Part shown: positions 45,666 to 56,860 of the stretch, piece by piece | Position numbering within the stretch: the first letter of the stretch is position 1 | How the letters are laid out: each line of letters begins with the position of its first letter | Assembly: GCA_009761415.1 (NCBI GenBank) | Contig: QUOL01000009.1 | Coordinates: 1,488,001-1,552,000 of the forward strand | DNA: 64,000 nucleotides | Reading direction: 5' to 3' | Source: Sarcomyxa edulis | Lineage: Eukaryota > Basidiomycota > Agaricomycetes > Agaricales > Mycenaceae | Program-made: the position numbers and the translations under genes | The notes under the pieces: model-generated | Seen by the model: the letters and a program-made list of their open reading frames with translations, nothing else | Databases searched by the model: none | What the model was told of the DNA's origin: nothing

Positions 45666-45678
45666 ACGCGTCACGCGT
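45666..45678. promoter_or_regulatory. Two MluI-box (ACGCGT) elements upstream of the kinase gene
   Basis: ACGCGT occurs at 45666-45671 and 45673-45678 within a (CGTCACG)n-type microrepeat, 132-144 bp upstream of the kinase ATG. ACGCGT is the binding word of the MBF/DSC1 cell-cycle factor in fungi. The repeat may also be a chance microsatellite. Confidence 0.3.
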
Positions 45679-45736
45679 CACCGTCTGCTTCTCTGTCTCT
45701 GTCGTTTGGCCGTCGCGTTGTATGTAGCTCTCACCT

Positions 45737-45817
45737 ATGTTTGTCGGAAATTAGCGTTTTTGAGGGCGAAATTCGGCAAATTTTAGCGTTTTTGAGGCAA
45801 TTTTGGCCGACAAACAT
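45737..45817. repeat. 81-bp inverted-repeat mini-element
   Basis: ATGTTTGTCGG at 45737-45747 is repeated as its exact inverse complement at 45807-45817. The interior contains TTAGCGTTTTTGAGG twice in direct orientation. It may be a tiny MITE, or a hairpin between the convergent regions of the kinase promoter and the FPPS 3' end. No clear target duplication is seen. Confidence 0.55.
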
Positions 45818-45921
45818 CTATGGGAGCTTCCCGGGGCCTCGCGTTGGCCTCGCGTCGTAAGCTACATAGTGAGCTTTCAGAGAGCAACTATGAAACCATA
45901 CTCTATGTATACACGATCTAT

Positions 45922-47276
45922 CTATTTCGTTCTCTTATATATCTTGTTCAAGAACCCAGTGAATACCTCCCGTTTCAACACCGGGCCAACCTCGTTACCC
46001 TCACCTTCAGGAATCGACTCGATCAACGCAAGAAGCTCTTCATGTACGCTTTCCTCGTACGCCGCATACCTTCCCCTCAAGTCTACTTCTTCGAAAACCT
46101 TCTTCACTTTGGCCTCGCACAACTTATCCTTCCGCCCGTAATTATCGTGCAGTACCTTCGTTTGCTCCGGAGACGCCAGCGATAGAGCAGTATTGATACA
46201 CCACGAGCATTTGTTATCGACGATATCTGTACCGATCTTCCCGATCTGTTCTGGAGCGCCAGAGAAATCGAGGAAGTCGTCTTGGATCTGGAAATACTCC
46301 CCGAGGGGTAGGAGAATCGTTTTGGCGAGGGCGTACGGATGGACGGTGGAAGTCGAGGATGGGTACTCTTCTGGTACTTTGCACATCAACATCGACAGTG
46401 CGATCGGGAGGTAGAATGAATAGTATGCGGTTTTGTATCGGACGATGAGTCGATACCTGAATATAAGGTTATATAGGTGAGTTTCGGGTGTTGGACGATA
46501 GAAGTTTTTTTTAACTTACTTGTCTAGTGAGAATCTACTCAGGTCGACGTTATTCTCGGGTGCAGTGGTGAGGTCGATCAGTTGGCCCATCTCTGTTTGA
46601 TAGATCGTCTGCAGTGCACGTCAGTCAGGAATCGACGAAGGAGGTTGACCGAACCCATACCTCGTGGAATATCTCAATCAGAGCAACATAGCACGAATCT
46701 TCACGGAAGTATTTCTTGAGGAGCAGGAATATAGCCGACCGAAGCATTCCAGCGTCATTGACCGCAATACTGCCTACTCGCTCGATGAGGTAGTAACATG
46801 ACTGGCCCCGTCGAGTGATGGATCTGTCCATCAGATCATCGGTGACCAAGAAATAAGCTTGAAGCTTCGCAGTCAAGAAATGAGTAAGCCAGCCGAGAGA
46901 AACATCGATGTAATGCATACCAGCTCGACACCCCATCCCAATACTGCCGCTTTGAAATACTCATCATCAGTGAGCGGTCTCCCCTTCAATATTTCGATTG
47001 AATCAACGACGCTCATTCCTCGATTGAGTTTTCCACCCGGAACATTGTAATCCAAATTCTGCAAAGAGACGAAGTCAACAACTGTAGAAGTCTATCAGAA
47101 AGAGAACGAGAACCAACCTCTTTATACCAAGTAATGAAGTTGTCTGGTACCCCCTGCTCCGAGAAGTGAAGCAAGATCTCATCACGGATCACCTCGAAGA
47201 CGTCCTCGAATCTCCGTCGTCGAGCGTCGTTTTTGGGAGAAGAACTCGGGGTGGAAGTCGTCGCGGAGATGGCCAT
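45922..47276 (-). CDS. Farnesyl diphosphate synthase, paralogue A
   Basis: Five exons on the minus strand: 47118-47276, 46921-47058, 46661-46864, 46520-46608 and 45922-46456, giving 374 aa with phases closing. It condenses IPP with DMAPP and GPP to make FPP for sterols, dolichol, quinones, prenylation and sesquiterpenes. Seen: [14 protein letters not shown], the first Asp-rich motif DDLMD at 108-112 with aromatic YF just before it (the FPP chain-length position), GQLIDL, the Lys of [12 protein letters not shown], the second motif DDFLD at 256-260, and the C-terminal KIYKRTK. Against paralogue B, the first motif region is more diverged (VTDDLMDRS against VADDMMDQS). Residues ~1-20 and the region after DDFLD also differ. 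Catalytic residues are kept, so it is probably active, perhaps as the specialised copy. Confidence 0.93.
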
Positions 47277-48154
47277 ATCTGCGAGTGTGTGTGCGTTTAG
47301 GTAGGGTGGGATGGGCTAGATGCTGGTGCAGAGCTCCTCAATTCCTGTTATATATCAGGAGGAGTACAAATCCAAATCCCTATTGGACCGGAACAACCTG
47401 GGGCCATGGAGGTAAAAGTCTACTCGAGGTGAAGAGAGAGAGGTAACGATCTGTGTGTGATGGTAGGCAGTGAGAGTGTTCCTACCTTTCTTGAGGGAAT
47501 AGGATACATCGTGTTTCCTCGTGCGTGGGTCCGCCTTCTATTGGTATTATGAGCGCTTAGATAGACCCCAGATCAAAGAACTTGGGGGGTACGAAGAAGG
47601 ATCGAGTCTGGTGTCATGACAGAGTCAGCATGACTTCGAGGTCCTGATCCATGTTCAGGAAAGAGAACCTAGCACTCAACATCGGAGACTCCACTGGAAT
47701 GACAGTTCCGAGAAGGCCTCAGGCTTCTGGGGCAATGAGCACAGTATCGTGAACGGTGACGCACGACGAGCTGAGGTTCCTTTATTCGGCACCCAGAACA
47801 AGAAGAAACGACTTGTTGATCTGGATATAGAGTACAGTCTAAGCATGAGTACCGCGATGAATATGAAGAACGAGGAGAGCCATCAAGAGTCTTGCCAGAA
47901 GAACGAGCCGAATCGTTGAGTTTAAGCGCCGATTCGGCAAGTGACAAGTCTTTCCTTTTGGCTGGCAGAACCGCGACAACTGCAGCATCTATCCCGTCCT
48001 TCTGGTTTTGTTAGCGTTCGTTGTCATTGTTGTAGGGTGTCGTCTCCTGCCAAATTTCGAATAGTCGTCCCGAGCCTTTCCAACTGCATGATCTCCAAAG
48101 TCATAATTTGGACAAAATTTGGATTCTGGACTCGAAGGACTCCACGATACATCA
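47277..48154. other. Intergenic
   Basis: The FPPS-A promoter should be at about 47280-47600. I see no gene. Confidence 0.5.
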
Positions 48155-48996
48155 TCAAGCTATCATCTCTATCACTGGACCAAAGCGACCGATATTCCCC
48201 CGGACCTCGGCTCCATCCTCGTTCAATCTCCAGGCCCATTCATCTTGGGACGGCGATATGACCGGCTCTCCCGTGTTACTATCTACTTCACCTGGAAAGT
48301 AGTCGGACAACTTTTTGTCTTTCAGCTCATCCTCTAGTCCTCCCCAGTACGCGTAGAATCCGTTCAATAAAGAAGACGCGCGAAGCCAGAGAATGAAACG
48401 CATTCCCGGTTTGAGATCTTCCAACATGAGCGGTGCGTCCTTGTACGAATTTCTTTCTTCCTCGAGAAGCTCTGTCAACGAGGATTCGTGCTCTATCCGG
48501 ATCGATCCCGTCGCTGGAATCGTGATCCATCTATTCCACTCCATAAGCTTCATGTCTTTCCCCTTTGTCGATAGATATGGACGATTCGGGTGAACATGCC
48601 TACTCTCAGGGATGCGGCCAGGGAAGACGATGTCTGGTTCGGGAAGGGATACCAGGACGAATCCAAGTTTTGGAGATACGATGGATCCGTCACGGTGGTG
48701 ATATGAAGCTCCGTTGACTGTGATTGGGACTCCTGGTCTAGATGAGACGAGGATTTCGAGATCACAGACGATTTTGCATCGCTGGTTTGGGGACGACAGA
48801 GATAGTTTGGTGGGCTCTGTGGTGATAGTGACCCAGATGATTGGGTCGATACTCGTGTCTGGATCAACGTCATCATAGCCAACAAGCTCGTAGGAATCGA
48901 CTCTGAGACCTGTTTTGCTAAAACGACATGCAGATTAGACGACTCGCTCGCTGCAGGTGATGCTCATTACCTGTCAGTTTCTGGTCTGGGGCGCAT
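48155..48996 (-). CDS. Hypothetical protein, 5' end unresolved
   Basis: The main exon 48155-48917 is open for 254 codons. An intron (48918-48970, GTAATG...TTTTAG) joins it in phase to an upstream exon. Starting at the ATG at 48996 gives 262 aa, but the frame stays open upstream to about 49095 (including RRLGKGVIWIPPSADEDFSS), so further 5' exons are likely. It is rich in beta-type stretches (PIIWVTITTEPTKLSL; CKIVCDLEILVSSRPGVP; RWITIPATGSIRIEH), then MRFILWLRASSLLNGFYAYW, and a conserved-looking acidic C-terminus. I do not recognise the family. It lies between the two FPPS copies and is not obviously related to isoprenoid metabolism. Confidence 0.6.
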
Positions 48997-49096
48997 CAGG
49001 TCGAAATTCGGGCTCTGTTGGTATGCTTGTTGGGATGAGAAATCTTCGTCAGCGCTCGGTGGAATCCAAATGACGCCCTTTCCGAGCCGACGCTCT

Positions 49097-49878
49097 TTAG
49101 GGTTTATGGCTCGAGGTTACCAGGTGGTGCAGCCCATTCTCCGAGAACGTCCCTTGTACTCCGTATCTCATCTCATAGCAATCGGGTCCCGAGTATTGGG
49201 TTAAGGTATGTATCCACCTTCGGTAATTTGACGGTCCCGAGTAGGTGACCTGAGTGTTCACCGTTGTTAATTCCAGACCGATTGCAGGCAGTATCGGCAT
49301 TCAAAGTACAAGTAGCGAGAGCCGTACTGCGATGTCCCTTAAATACTACTGTCACGGTCAGTGTTGCTACATATCAGGCATCCTCATTATATCATTGCTT
49401 CAGTCACTCATTCCCTTCACTCCACAGGAGTATTCTCCAAACCGGAGACGCATATGGTCAGACACGGTATTCATCCTTCATAGACCAAACAAACACACGG
49501 CTATCACACCTTGAAACGCGCCTTTCATAGTCCTCGGGATGTAAAGCATGTACCCACCTACGGCGACCTGAATGTATCAAACCTTCTTGGATGATACATA
49601 CCTGTGCATCGTACTCGATGCGTCTCAAGATTGAATGCAATCCCATGAGAACGACAACTTCGAGGCAACACAATTGCGCCACACAGCGGGTACGTGCTCG
49701 ACAGTCCCTTTCGTACCCGCGCCGATAGTGCTCGAGACGTCAAAGATGTTGGTCAATCGTGGCTTATGGCCGTGAACTCGGCCTATAAAGCTGGATTCTG
49801 CGAAGAAGGAAAGACAGAGTTGAGCTCTACAAACCATCTATTTCTCGAACAACAGTGCTGGTCACTTTCCATTTCATC
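49097..49878. other. Divergent interval between two genes
   Basis: It probably holds 5' sequence of the minus-strand gene ending at 48155 and the promoter of the metallopeptidase gene. Related phrases repeat at 49200-49260 and 49550-49620 (the GTA...CCACCTTCGG/CCACCTACGG pair), hinting at a local duplication. Confidence 0.4.
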
Positions 49879-51157
49879 ATGCATCTTTCTACAGTATATA
49901 AGGGACTTTTCTTCGTCGCTGCTAGTGGGCTCTTCACTAGTACTTTTTCCCTGTCAATACGCACTGATAGGTGAGGTTATCCTCGAAGCATGTATTGGGA
50001 TTTCTACTGACTGCCCTGGGCACTGGCACTGGCACCGTCGACATCACTATATCGACAGTCTACCTCCCGAAGGGCACCCCAAAATACCCACCGAAGCACC
50101 GACGTTGGTGAACAGATATGAACTAATAGGATGCGATGCAGCCATGACTGCGAAGATACATTCTGCCTTTGAAGACGCATTCGAGTTCGCCCGCCTAGCA
50201 CAGAACATCGAGAAGACAGATCCAGCGTATGTATTCCTTCGACACATAGTACTCTTCCGACTGAAAGCTTTTTTTCCTATCAGGTATATGAATTATTTCA
50301 CCGTCGGGGACGATGAAACCGTTCAAAAGTTGTTCAAATCGATTGCATATCCATCAAGAGATTTTGTAGTGCAATGTTCGACCGCGGACGAGTGTACAGA
50401 TGCAGTGAGTGGATTGGTTGTCCATCGCCATAACCCGTCTCATCTCCACCAAGCTTGCATTGACTTCTACGGACGTCACACCTGACGACGTGAAGCCTAT
50501 AATGGAGCTCTGCCCCAGCTTTTTTACCAATGTCGAGACCATAAACGATTTAAAGTCTAAGCCTCTCGAGGCTGGTCCCTCGAGTTCCAAGCATTCGAAT
50601 ATCGAGTCTCCAAATTCCAAGCATTTGGAGTCCAAGCGTGCGAAATCTAAGCACTCGGAGCCCGAGCCTTCAAACTTCAATTCTCCGGATGCATGGTGCA
50701 AAGAGCCATACAAGATTGGGAATCTCATGACCGCAGGACATACTATAGTTCACGAGATGACCCATTTCGATTTCATTGGTCGGCCTGTTGCAGCTGTCCA
50801 CGGCGAAGGCGGCTTGTTTCCGGATGTGCAGTGAGTCACTGTTTGGATTCCTGGTCCGGAACAGACTAACAGACTATGCTGTTCAGCGGGTCGTATGGTA
50901 CTCAGGACCTTCCACTTAAGCAAAGCAAGTTCCCAAGGCTTAAGAAAGAAGGTTATGCACCAGCTTTGGCACGGACACTAGCAGACGTGTGGAGAGACAG
51001 GGACGCCAATAAGGTGAAGAACGATCCAGAGATATTCACGACGAACAATGCAGAAAGTCTGGCTGCGTGTGCCACAGGTGACTGTTTACCGTTCACCTAC
51101 CAGAAATTTGAATCTGAAGAACACTGCGCTAGAATATTATTTCACGAAGAAATGTGA
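49879..51157 (+). CDS. Secreted M35-like (aspzincin) zinc metallopeptidase
   Basis: Exons 49879-49970, 50059-50226, 50284-50404, 50454-50830 and 50887-51157 give 342 aa with phases closing. Residues 1-26 (MHLSTVYKGLFFVAASG...) are a signal peptide. The body follows the deuterolysin/peptidyl-Lys metallopeptidase plan: CDAAMTAKIHSAFEDA near the start, YFTVGDDETVQKLF, CSTADECTDA, CPSFF, then AGHTIVHEMTHF (HExxH at 227-231). GSYGTQD follows at about 254-260, whose Asp is the likely third zinc ligand. A Ser/Lys-rich insert of ~45 residues (SSSKHSNIESPNSKHLES...) sits just before the active site and is unusual; it is made of degenerate repeats. The C-terminal end (after about residue 315) is less certain; a late intron at 51080 is possible. 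Confidence 0.85.
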
Positions 51158-51245
51158 GATATCCCCACAGACGAAAATCTCAGCTGGTAAACCAGATGGC
51201 GAGATATCCCCACAGACGAAAATCTCAGCTGGTAAACCAGATGGC
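51156..51245. repeat. Perfect 45-bp tandem duplication
   Basis: A unit starting GAGATATCCCCACAGACGAA is present twice, at 51156-51200 and 51201-51245, with no mismatch. It lies right at the stop codon of the metallopeptidase gene, so it falls in the 3' UTR. Confidence 0.95.
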
Positions 51246-51858
51246 GCGTCCATACCCGCGTCATAACGGGAAGGATGATGTGTCGAGCGCCATTAGTGGC
51301 AGACAATTGTACACTCAAAATTGTGATGGAAATGCATCGTTTTGACTGAGATCGAGAATTGCTGCTAGTGAAGTTGAGGTCAAGAAGAATCATCAAGACT
51401 TGTTGACTAGATTCCTCGAAAAGAAAGATAGTTCCTCCTCGCACAACTTAGTCCAGTTCGACACAAGTGTGAGGAACGGCTTAGAGCAGTGGCAACTTGG
51501 AGCAGTGCAACGACGACGAGGAGACTTTCGAGTGAACTGCCAAATAAGCTCGAGGCGATAACACCGTCTAAGAAACTGAGCTTGTCCCATGCGAACGCGA
51601 TTGTCTGCGACCTACGCAGTACGAAAGTGCGAGTGCGAGTGAGTTGCTAGCCCCGTCTGGGAGGATGAAGATACACGTCGCGAGTTAACTGAAGTCTTTT
51701 CTTTTCACCCGACCATCGAGAGGGGCTAATAAGAAGCAAGCTAGAACGATCTGTGAATTTGGATATAAAGTCTATATGCGATGAGTATGATATAATATGA
51801 ACAACGTTAACGACACATGAAAGACGGAGGGAAAGACCAAACAATGCAAGTACACCGC
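51246..51858. other. Intergenic
   Basis: I see no supported gene in this convergent interval between the metallopeptidase and FPPS-B. Confidence 0.5.
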
Positions 51859-53307
51859 CTATTTCGTTCTCTTGTAGATCTTGTTCAAGAAGCTCGTGAA
51901 CACCTCCCTCCTCAACACGACAGCATCGCCCGCATTCTCCTCGGGTATAGTCTCGATCAACCCCATGATCTTCTCATACGCGCTCTGTTCGTACACCTTG
52001 TACTTCTCCCTGATACCAACTTCTTCGAATACCAACTTTACCTTGTCCTCGTTCTCCTTGGTCTTCTTCCCGTAGTTCTCATCCAGGACCTTCCGCTGCT
52101 CAGGCGTTGCAACCGCTAACGCGGTGTTGATACACCACGAACACTTGTTATCGATGATATCCGTTCCAATCTTCCCGATTTGCTCCGGCGTCCCGGAATA
52201 ATCGAGGAAATCGTCTTGAATCTGGAAGTACTCGCCGAGAGGGAGGAGAATGGATTGAGCGAGGGTGTAAGGGGAGACGGTGGCGCCGGTGCTGGAGCTG
52301 GTGTACGTGCTGGGGATGTTACACATGTACATGGCGAGCGCTACGGGGAGGTAGAATGAGTAGTAGGCGGTTTTGTAGATGACGATGAGCCGGTGCCTGA
52401 CGGGGTTTTAGATGAGATGGAGGGAAAAGGTGGAAGGAGAGAGGGACTTTACTTTTCAAGGGAGAATTTGCTGAGATCGACATCGTCTTCTGGGGCGGTG
52501 ATGAGATCGATCAATTGGCCCATCTCGGTTTGGTATGTCGTCTAACATGTTTGAAGCATCAGAACATAGGCCCAACCTAGCAAACAGGCTGCGAGGATAT
52601 GGTACACACCTCGTGGAAAATTTCTAATAGATCGACGTAATACGACTCGCCTCTGAAGTGTGTCTTGAGAAGTCGGTAAATAGCAGCTTCGAGCATGAAG
52701 GAATCGTTGATGGCGATGTTGCCGACATCGCCGACGCGATACCAGCATGGTTGACTTCGGCGAGTAATCGACTGGTCCATCATATCGTCTGCTACTAAGA
52801 AGTAGGCTTGAAGCTAGGCAATTCAGAGTTGAATTTGAGACGCTAGAGAAGAGAAAGCGATATGACTGACCAGTTCAACGCCCCATCCCAAGACGGCTGC
52901 CTTGAGGTACTCATCGTCTGTCAATGCCCTTCCTTTCAAGATCTCAACAGAATCGACGACAGACATGCCACGGTTCAATTTTCCACCAGGAACATTGTAG
53001 TCGAGGTTCTAGGAATACGTTTGCATCAGCTTCATGAGTGATAACGATGCTTCGATCGGCATCAAAAAACCATCACAAGGCATGTAGAAGTCGATAAAAA
53101 AAACAACGAAAAGGTACATACCCGTTTGTACCATTCTACAGCTTCCTTTGGCATACCCTCCTTTGCAAAATGATCCAAAAGCTCCTTTCGGATGACCTCG
53201 AACGCGGACTCGAATTTGGCGCGTCTCTCAGCTTTGCTATCAGCGCCATTGGTCTTAGTTTCAAGGATGCTAGTAGCAATATCAGTCTTTGTGATGGGGG
53301 CGGGCAT
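51859..53307 (-). CDS. ERG20: Farnesyl diphosphate synthase, paralogue B
   Basis: Five exons on the minus strand: 53122-53307, 52871-53008, 52610-52813, 52453-52541 and 51859-52396, giving 384 aa with phases closing. Exons 2-4 have exactly the same lengths (138, 204, 89 nt) and phases as in paralogue A, so the pair arose by gene duplication with introns. Motifs: [34 protein letters not shown] (first Asp-rich motif at 117-121), [31 protein letters not shown] (267-271) and KIYKRTK at the end. The motif residues are canonical for fungal FPPS, which makes this the likelier housekeeping enzyme; that choice is inference. The N-terminus ([13 protein letters not shown]) has no targeting signal, consistent with a cytosolic enzyme. 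Confidence 0.94.
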
Positions 53308-53952
53308 GGTGGATGTGTTTGAAGCCTAGAAGTAGGGGAGATCTCAAGAGGATGGAAGTAAAGGACAAGAAGGGCGGTGCCTTATGTTCTTTAGTAAATT
53401 TTTGAAGTCGTGCCATTTTCATTTATAAAGTCTCTAACGAGTCAATAAATTTAGAAATCGATCAATCCTATCTCACCGCCATATCAGCGCTCCTTCCTCT
53501 TCGCTTTAAATACAAGGCCTAGCTCAAAGGGCTATCCAACTGTAAACGTCTCACCGCTATCAACGTTAGCGTCAAATATTATCTTGCTTTTCTCAAATGA
53601 AATGAGTGCCTGGACACTTTAGAGTCCAGGTTCTACCTCATCTGAGACATTTCTAAAAAAGGGAATCTGGCCAACTTTACTCCGCCCCCCACGTGGTACA
53701 ACACGTGATTAGCTGCCCCCCTTCTGCAAGAAATTTTCGAGCTGGTCTCCCAAAATGCAGCAGTTCTTGCTTGATGCAACAAAACTTTTCAGACAAACAC
53801 AAAAGCAAAAGAGATTCGATTGATTGTCATGAAACTGATACGGCCTACCCCAAGAGATCCTCTTTGTACGAACGGTAAAGTAAACCGCATGTTGTCAAGT
53901 ATATTCCTACCGAAGGATGCGTACTATCGGTCCCTGTTTGACGGGGCGTTCT
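53308..53952. other. FPPS-B promoter and intergenic sequence
   Basis: No gene is seen. The region at 53330-53640 is the probable FPPS-B promoter; I could not fix a TATA or sterol-response element. Confidence 0.4.
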
Positions 53953-54883
53953 TTAGATCAGGTGGTGAGTACGTATTACCAGCGCATATACAAGGTAATT
54001 CAATGGCGCACCAATAAATACCTCTCGGGAAACGTCGTTCGGAATTGTCCAACAGAGAGGGTCTCCTGCCCGCCTTGCGACCGTGAGTTCTGTTCCTCTG
54101 ACTTCGTTATCATCCAATAAATCATACCATCCTGTGTTTCGTAGAAGGGGTCGTATGTGAATATCTCCGTTTGATACGATGTCTTCTTGAGCGCTGCGAA
54201 TGTACTTCATAGAAATGAAAGTTGTTCTTGGGAACATTGAGATGGCTCTTCGCGACGTTATGAAGTTCATAACATTTGCTATCAATGAATCAGTCTGGAG
54301 AATAAGGGATATAGCACTACCACTTACTTGTTCCACAAGAAAATAAGAACATCAAAGGGTCTCCTCGTACGACGTGGACAGCGACTACCCACGGGTAGAG
54401 ACAGAACTTGCGAAACAGAAACGTGCGAACGTGGAATTCGTTGGAGGGGAAGAATTTCGTCCTGAAAATGAAAATGGCGTTGCTCGGGAACCTGTACATT
54501 TCCGGTCCCAGGAATCCTAACAATCGGTCTAGTCCTTTTCTCTCTATGCAAATATCCATCGTTCTTGTAGGGCGGGATGTTCTGTCGAAGAACTGGGATA
54601 CTAAGGGACCGCAGATGACTGCATTGGTGTCGTTTAGAACGGATAGGAACTCGTCCGGGCGTCTGAACCATCTTGCGACCATTGAGCGGGTGTTCCATTG
54701 TATAGATATGTACTCTCGAGTGAGGTTCCGCACAGAGAAGTTCGTCATCGATAGGAGAAATATTGAGGAGGCTGGCCATGCTTCGAAAAACTGGTGTACG
54801 AACAAAAAGCCTCCTCGGACGAGGATGTTTTCGAACGCTGACGGATGAGCAAAGTCTGCGTATTGGGTAGACCTTGTGGACAT
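53953..54883 (-). CDS. Hypothetical protein of an agaricomycete family
   Basis: Two exons on the minus strand, 54328-54883 and 53953-54278, with a 49-bp GT-AG intron and closing phases, give 293 aa. It starts at MSTRSTQYADFAHPS. Recognisable stretches are RRPDEFLSVLNDTNAVICGPLVSQ, followed by FFDR and DICIERKGLDRLL, then VMNFITSRRAISMFPRTTF and ARRAGDPLCWTIP. From general knowledge, proteins with a VISGS-like segment, an FFDR-type turn and a DLDLY-like strand occur as large uncharacterised families in mushrooms. Function is unknown and no catalytic motif is visible. The antisense frame at 54408-54848 is a shadow. Confidence 0.6.
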
Positions 54884-55230
54884 CGTACAAGCTGAGTGTA
54901 CTGTCGAGTGTCGAGCAATTCTGATGGTCCATGAAGTATCTTAATAGAAATCAACGTATTACTCTCCCCGGCGACCCCGCGATCTCGGTTACGGACTTGT
55001 CCGGAAGCCGATCAATAGCTGAAGCACGATGCTTGGCAAATCCTCGGTTGTCAGAACATACTTGCTTGTCAGAGCACAATGCTCAATTGTTGACTAATCT
55101 CAAATTGACGGGCACTCGAGTAAGTGGGCGTCGTTCTGGGGTAGGTCGACGTTCTCTCACTCGCTCACATATAAGGCAAAGTGTCAAGCCGGCTCTCAGA
55201 CTGCTATTGCCGACCTTGGATTGGGTTTCG
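54884..55230. other. Divergent promoter interval between the minus-strand gene and SKP1
   Basis: It probably contains both promoters. The frame at 54931-55230 is open into the SKP1 start but has no SKP1 homology. Confidence 0.45.
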
Positions 55231-56017
55231 ATGTCTTCATCTCTCGAGTCTCCTGGCGACTCGCTCGTTGTGCTTTTCTCTTCTGATAATGTCCGCTTCG
55301 AGGTGGAATACGCTATTGCGTATCTTAGTGTATTTCTGCGTGATCTGATACAAGGCGAGCGTCCGACAATTCTCAACCGGTTACTTTATTGACAAACCAA
55401 TTCTAGATCCAAACGTCTGTTTTCATGGCATTTATCTGTCGAACGTATCGTCCACCATATTGGCCAAGGCATGTACGCCGCATTTCTGTGCCGTGTATTC
55501 ATATTGATCTTTTCGTAGGTCATTGAATTCCTCGAACATCATAAAGAAGACTACGAGTCGGAGAATTTGTGTTTTGGACCGCCCTCATATTCCACGGAAC
55601 TGAGCAGGTGGGACACTCAGTTCATGTCTGTTGGGCAGGAAATGTTGTTTGATATCATTTTGGCTGCGTATCACATGGATATCAGGCTGTTACTGTAAGT
55701 TATGTTTTACTATAGGGAGTCATACTGAAGCATTCGTTCTAGGGATGCCGGTTCAAAATATGTAGCCAATATGGTAAGGGGGAAGTCCGTTGAGGAAATC
55801 AGGGCCATATTCAATATCATCAACGATTTCACTCCCGAAGAAGAGGTCGGTTTCTTTTCTCATCTATGTTCGGGTGACTATGCTTATTCTTCGTTAGGAA
55901 CGACTTCAAATGGAAAACGTAAGCAAGTCTCGCTTCATCTTTCTTATTATTTTTATTATTCCTTCAAGGGCTCAAGTGTGTTCTTGTTGTATTTAGCAAT
56001 GGGCCGAGGAGAGATAA
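55231..56017 (+). CDS. SKP1: SKP1-like SCF ubiquitin ligase adaptor (diverged paralogue)
   Basis: Six exons (55231-55360, 55407-55468, 55519-55694, 55743-55845, 55898-55918, 55997-56017) give 170 aa with phases closing. The SKP1 POZ-like N-terminus is seen as [21 protein letters not shown], then [19 protein letters not shown]. The middle has [20 protein letters not shown], and the F-box-binding helices are [37 protein letters not shown] and TPEEE, with a C-terminal ENQWAEER. SKP1 links CUL1 to F-box proteins. The N-terminal half is much less like standard SKP1 than the C-terminal half: the loop before VIEF reads [19 protein letters not shown], longer than usual. The intron 55469-55518 begins GCATGT, a GC-AG intron. 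This suggests a fast-evolving paralogue rather than the only SKP1 of the genome. Confidence 0.92.
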
Positions 56018-56860
56018 TTCAGATCGTATCTGGGCTGGGCCGTGGCCGGGTGGGTATCGCGATTTTTTTTGAAAAGGCTACGCATGTCGAGGGTTGTCGG
56101 CGTTGTTATGAAGTGCTCTGCTAGGTACTTATTTCCGTTTGATAAATATATTCAAGGGGTTTGGCATGTAGTTATTTGAGTCAGGCCCGAAGTGGCTCGA
56201 CGCACATACAGTCACGAAATTTGTGATAGTGAAAGCCCTTGGTCCGTCGGTCCGAGTAGGGTCTGGGTGTAGTCCACGAGGACTACGTATCACGAGGTCC
56301 GGATTCATGGGTGGGAGCGTCGCACCGCCACGTCCCACGTTGCCACTACTGGCCTGAGTCACGCTGGTAACATATGTCACGCCGGCACTGCCACCTCTCA
56401 GTGACCTCAGGCAAGCGACCAAGCATGACTATCATCATGTGTATCGATTCAAGAGTGGCCAAAGAAATTGGAAAATATAGGTGAATGATGATAGAGTGAT
56501 GGTGGTACTACGGATGGAAAACTGGGATCATGGAACGGAACGGTGGTGAAATGGTGGAAAAATGCTAGACCAGTGATGAAAAACGGTAAATAGATAACAA
56601 TATGATTGGAAACCAATGCCGTTTATGTGGACAAAAAATAAAAATGAGGGGAAAGTAGGGGAATCTAATGGGTAAGTGTGAAGAAATAGATGAAGACAGA
56701 ATGAAGTGTGATATATAAATATATAAATGAGATGGAAGGGAGAAAAAAATGTCGTAAATAGTCTGAGATCCAAGCAAGGAAGAAATAAGCCAATGTTGCG
56801 AAGAGAAAAAGACTATAATATAACGTACCGTGAAATAATGGACACCAGGATCTGAGCAAT
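56018..56860. other. Intergenic, AT-rich toward 56500-56860
   Basis: I see no supported gene. Positions 56210-56400 carry short GC-rich inverted words (GTCCGTCGGTCC; CACGAGGACTACGTATCACGAGG). The minus-strand frames at 56528-56880 are AT-rich, Phe/Ser-rich and not protein-like. Confidence 0.5.

Noticed and set aside
54408..54848. 146-aa plus-strand frame
   Set aside because: Antisense to the 54328-54883 exon, which shows family-like conservation and an in-phase second exon.
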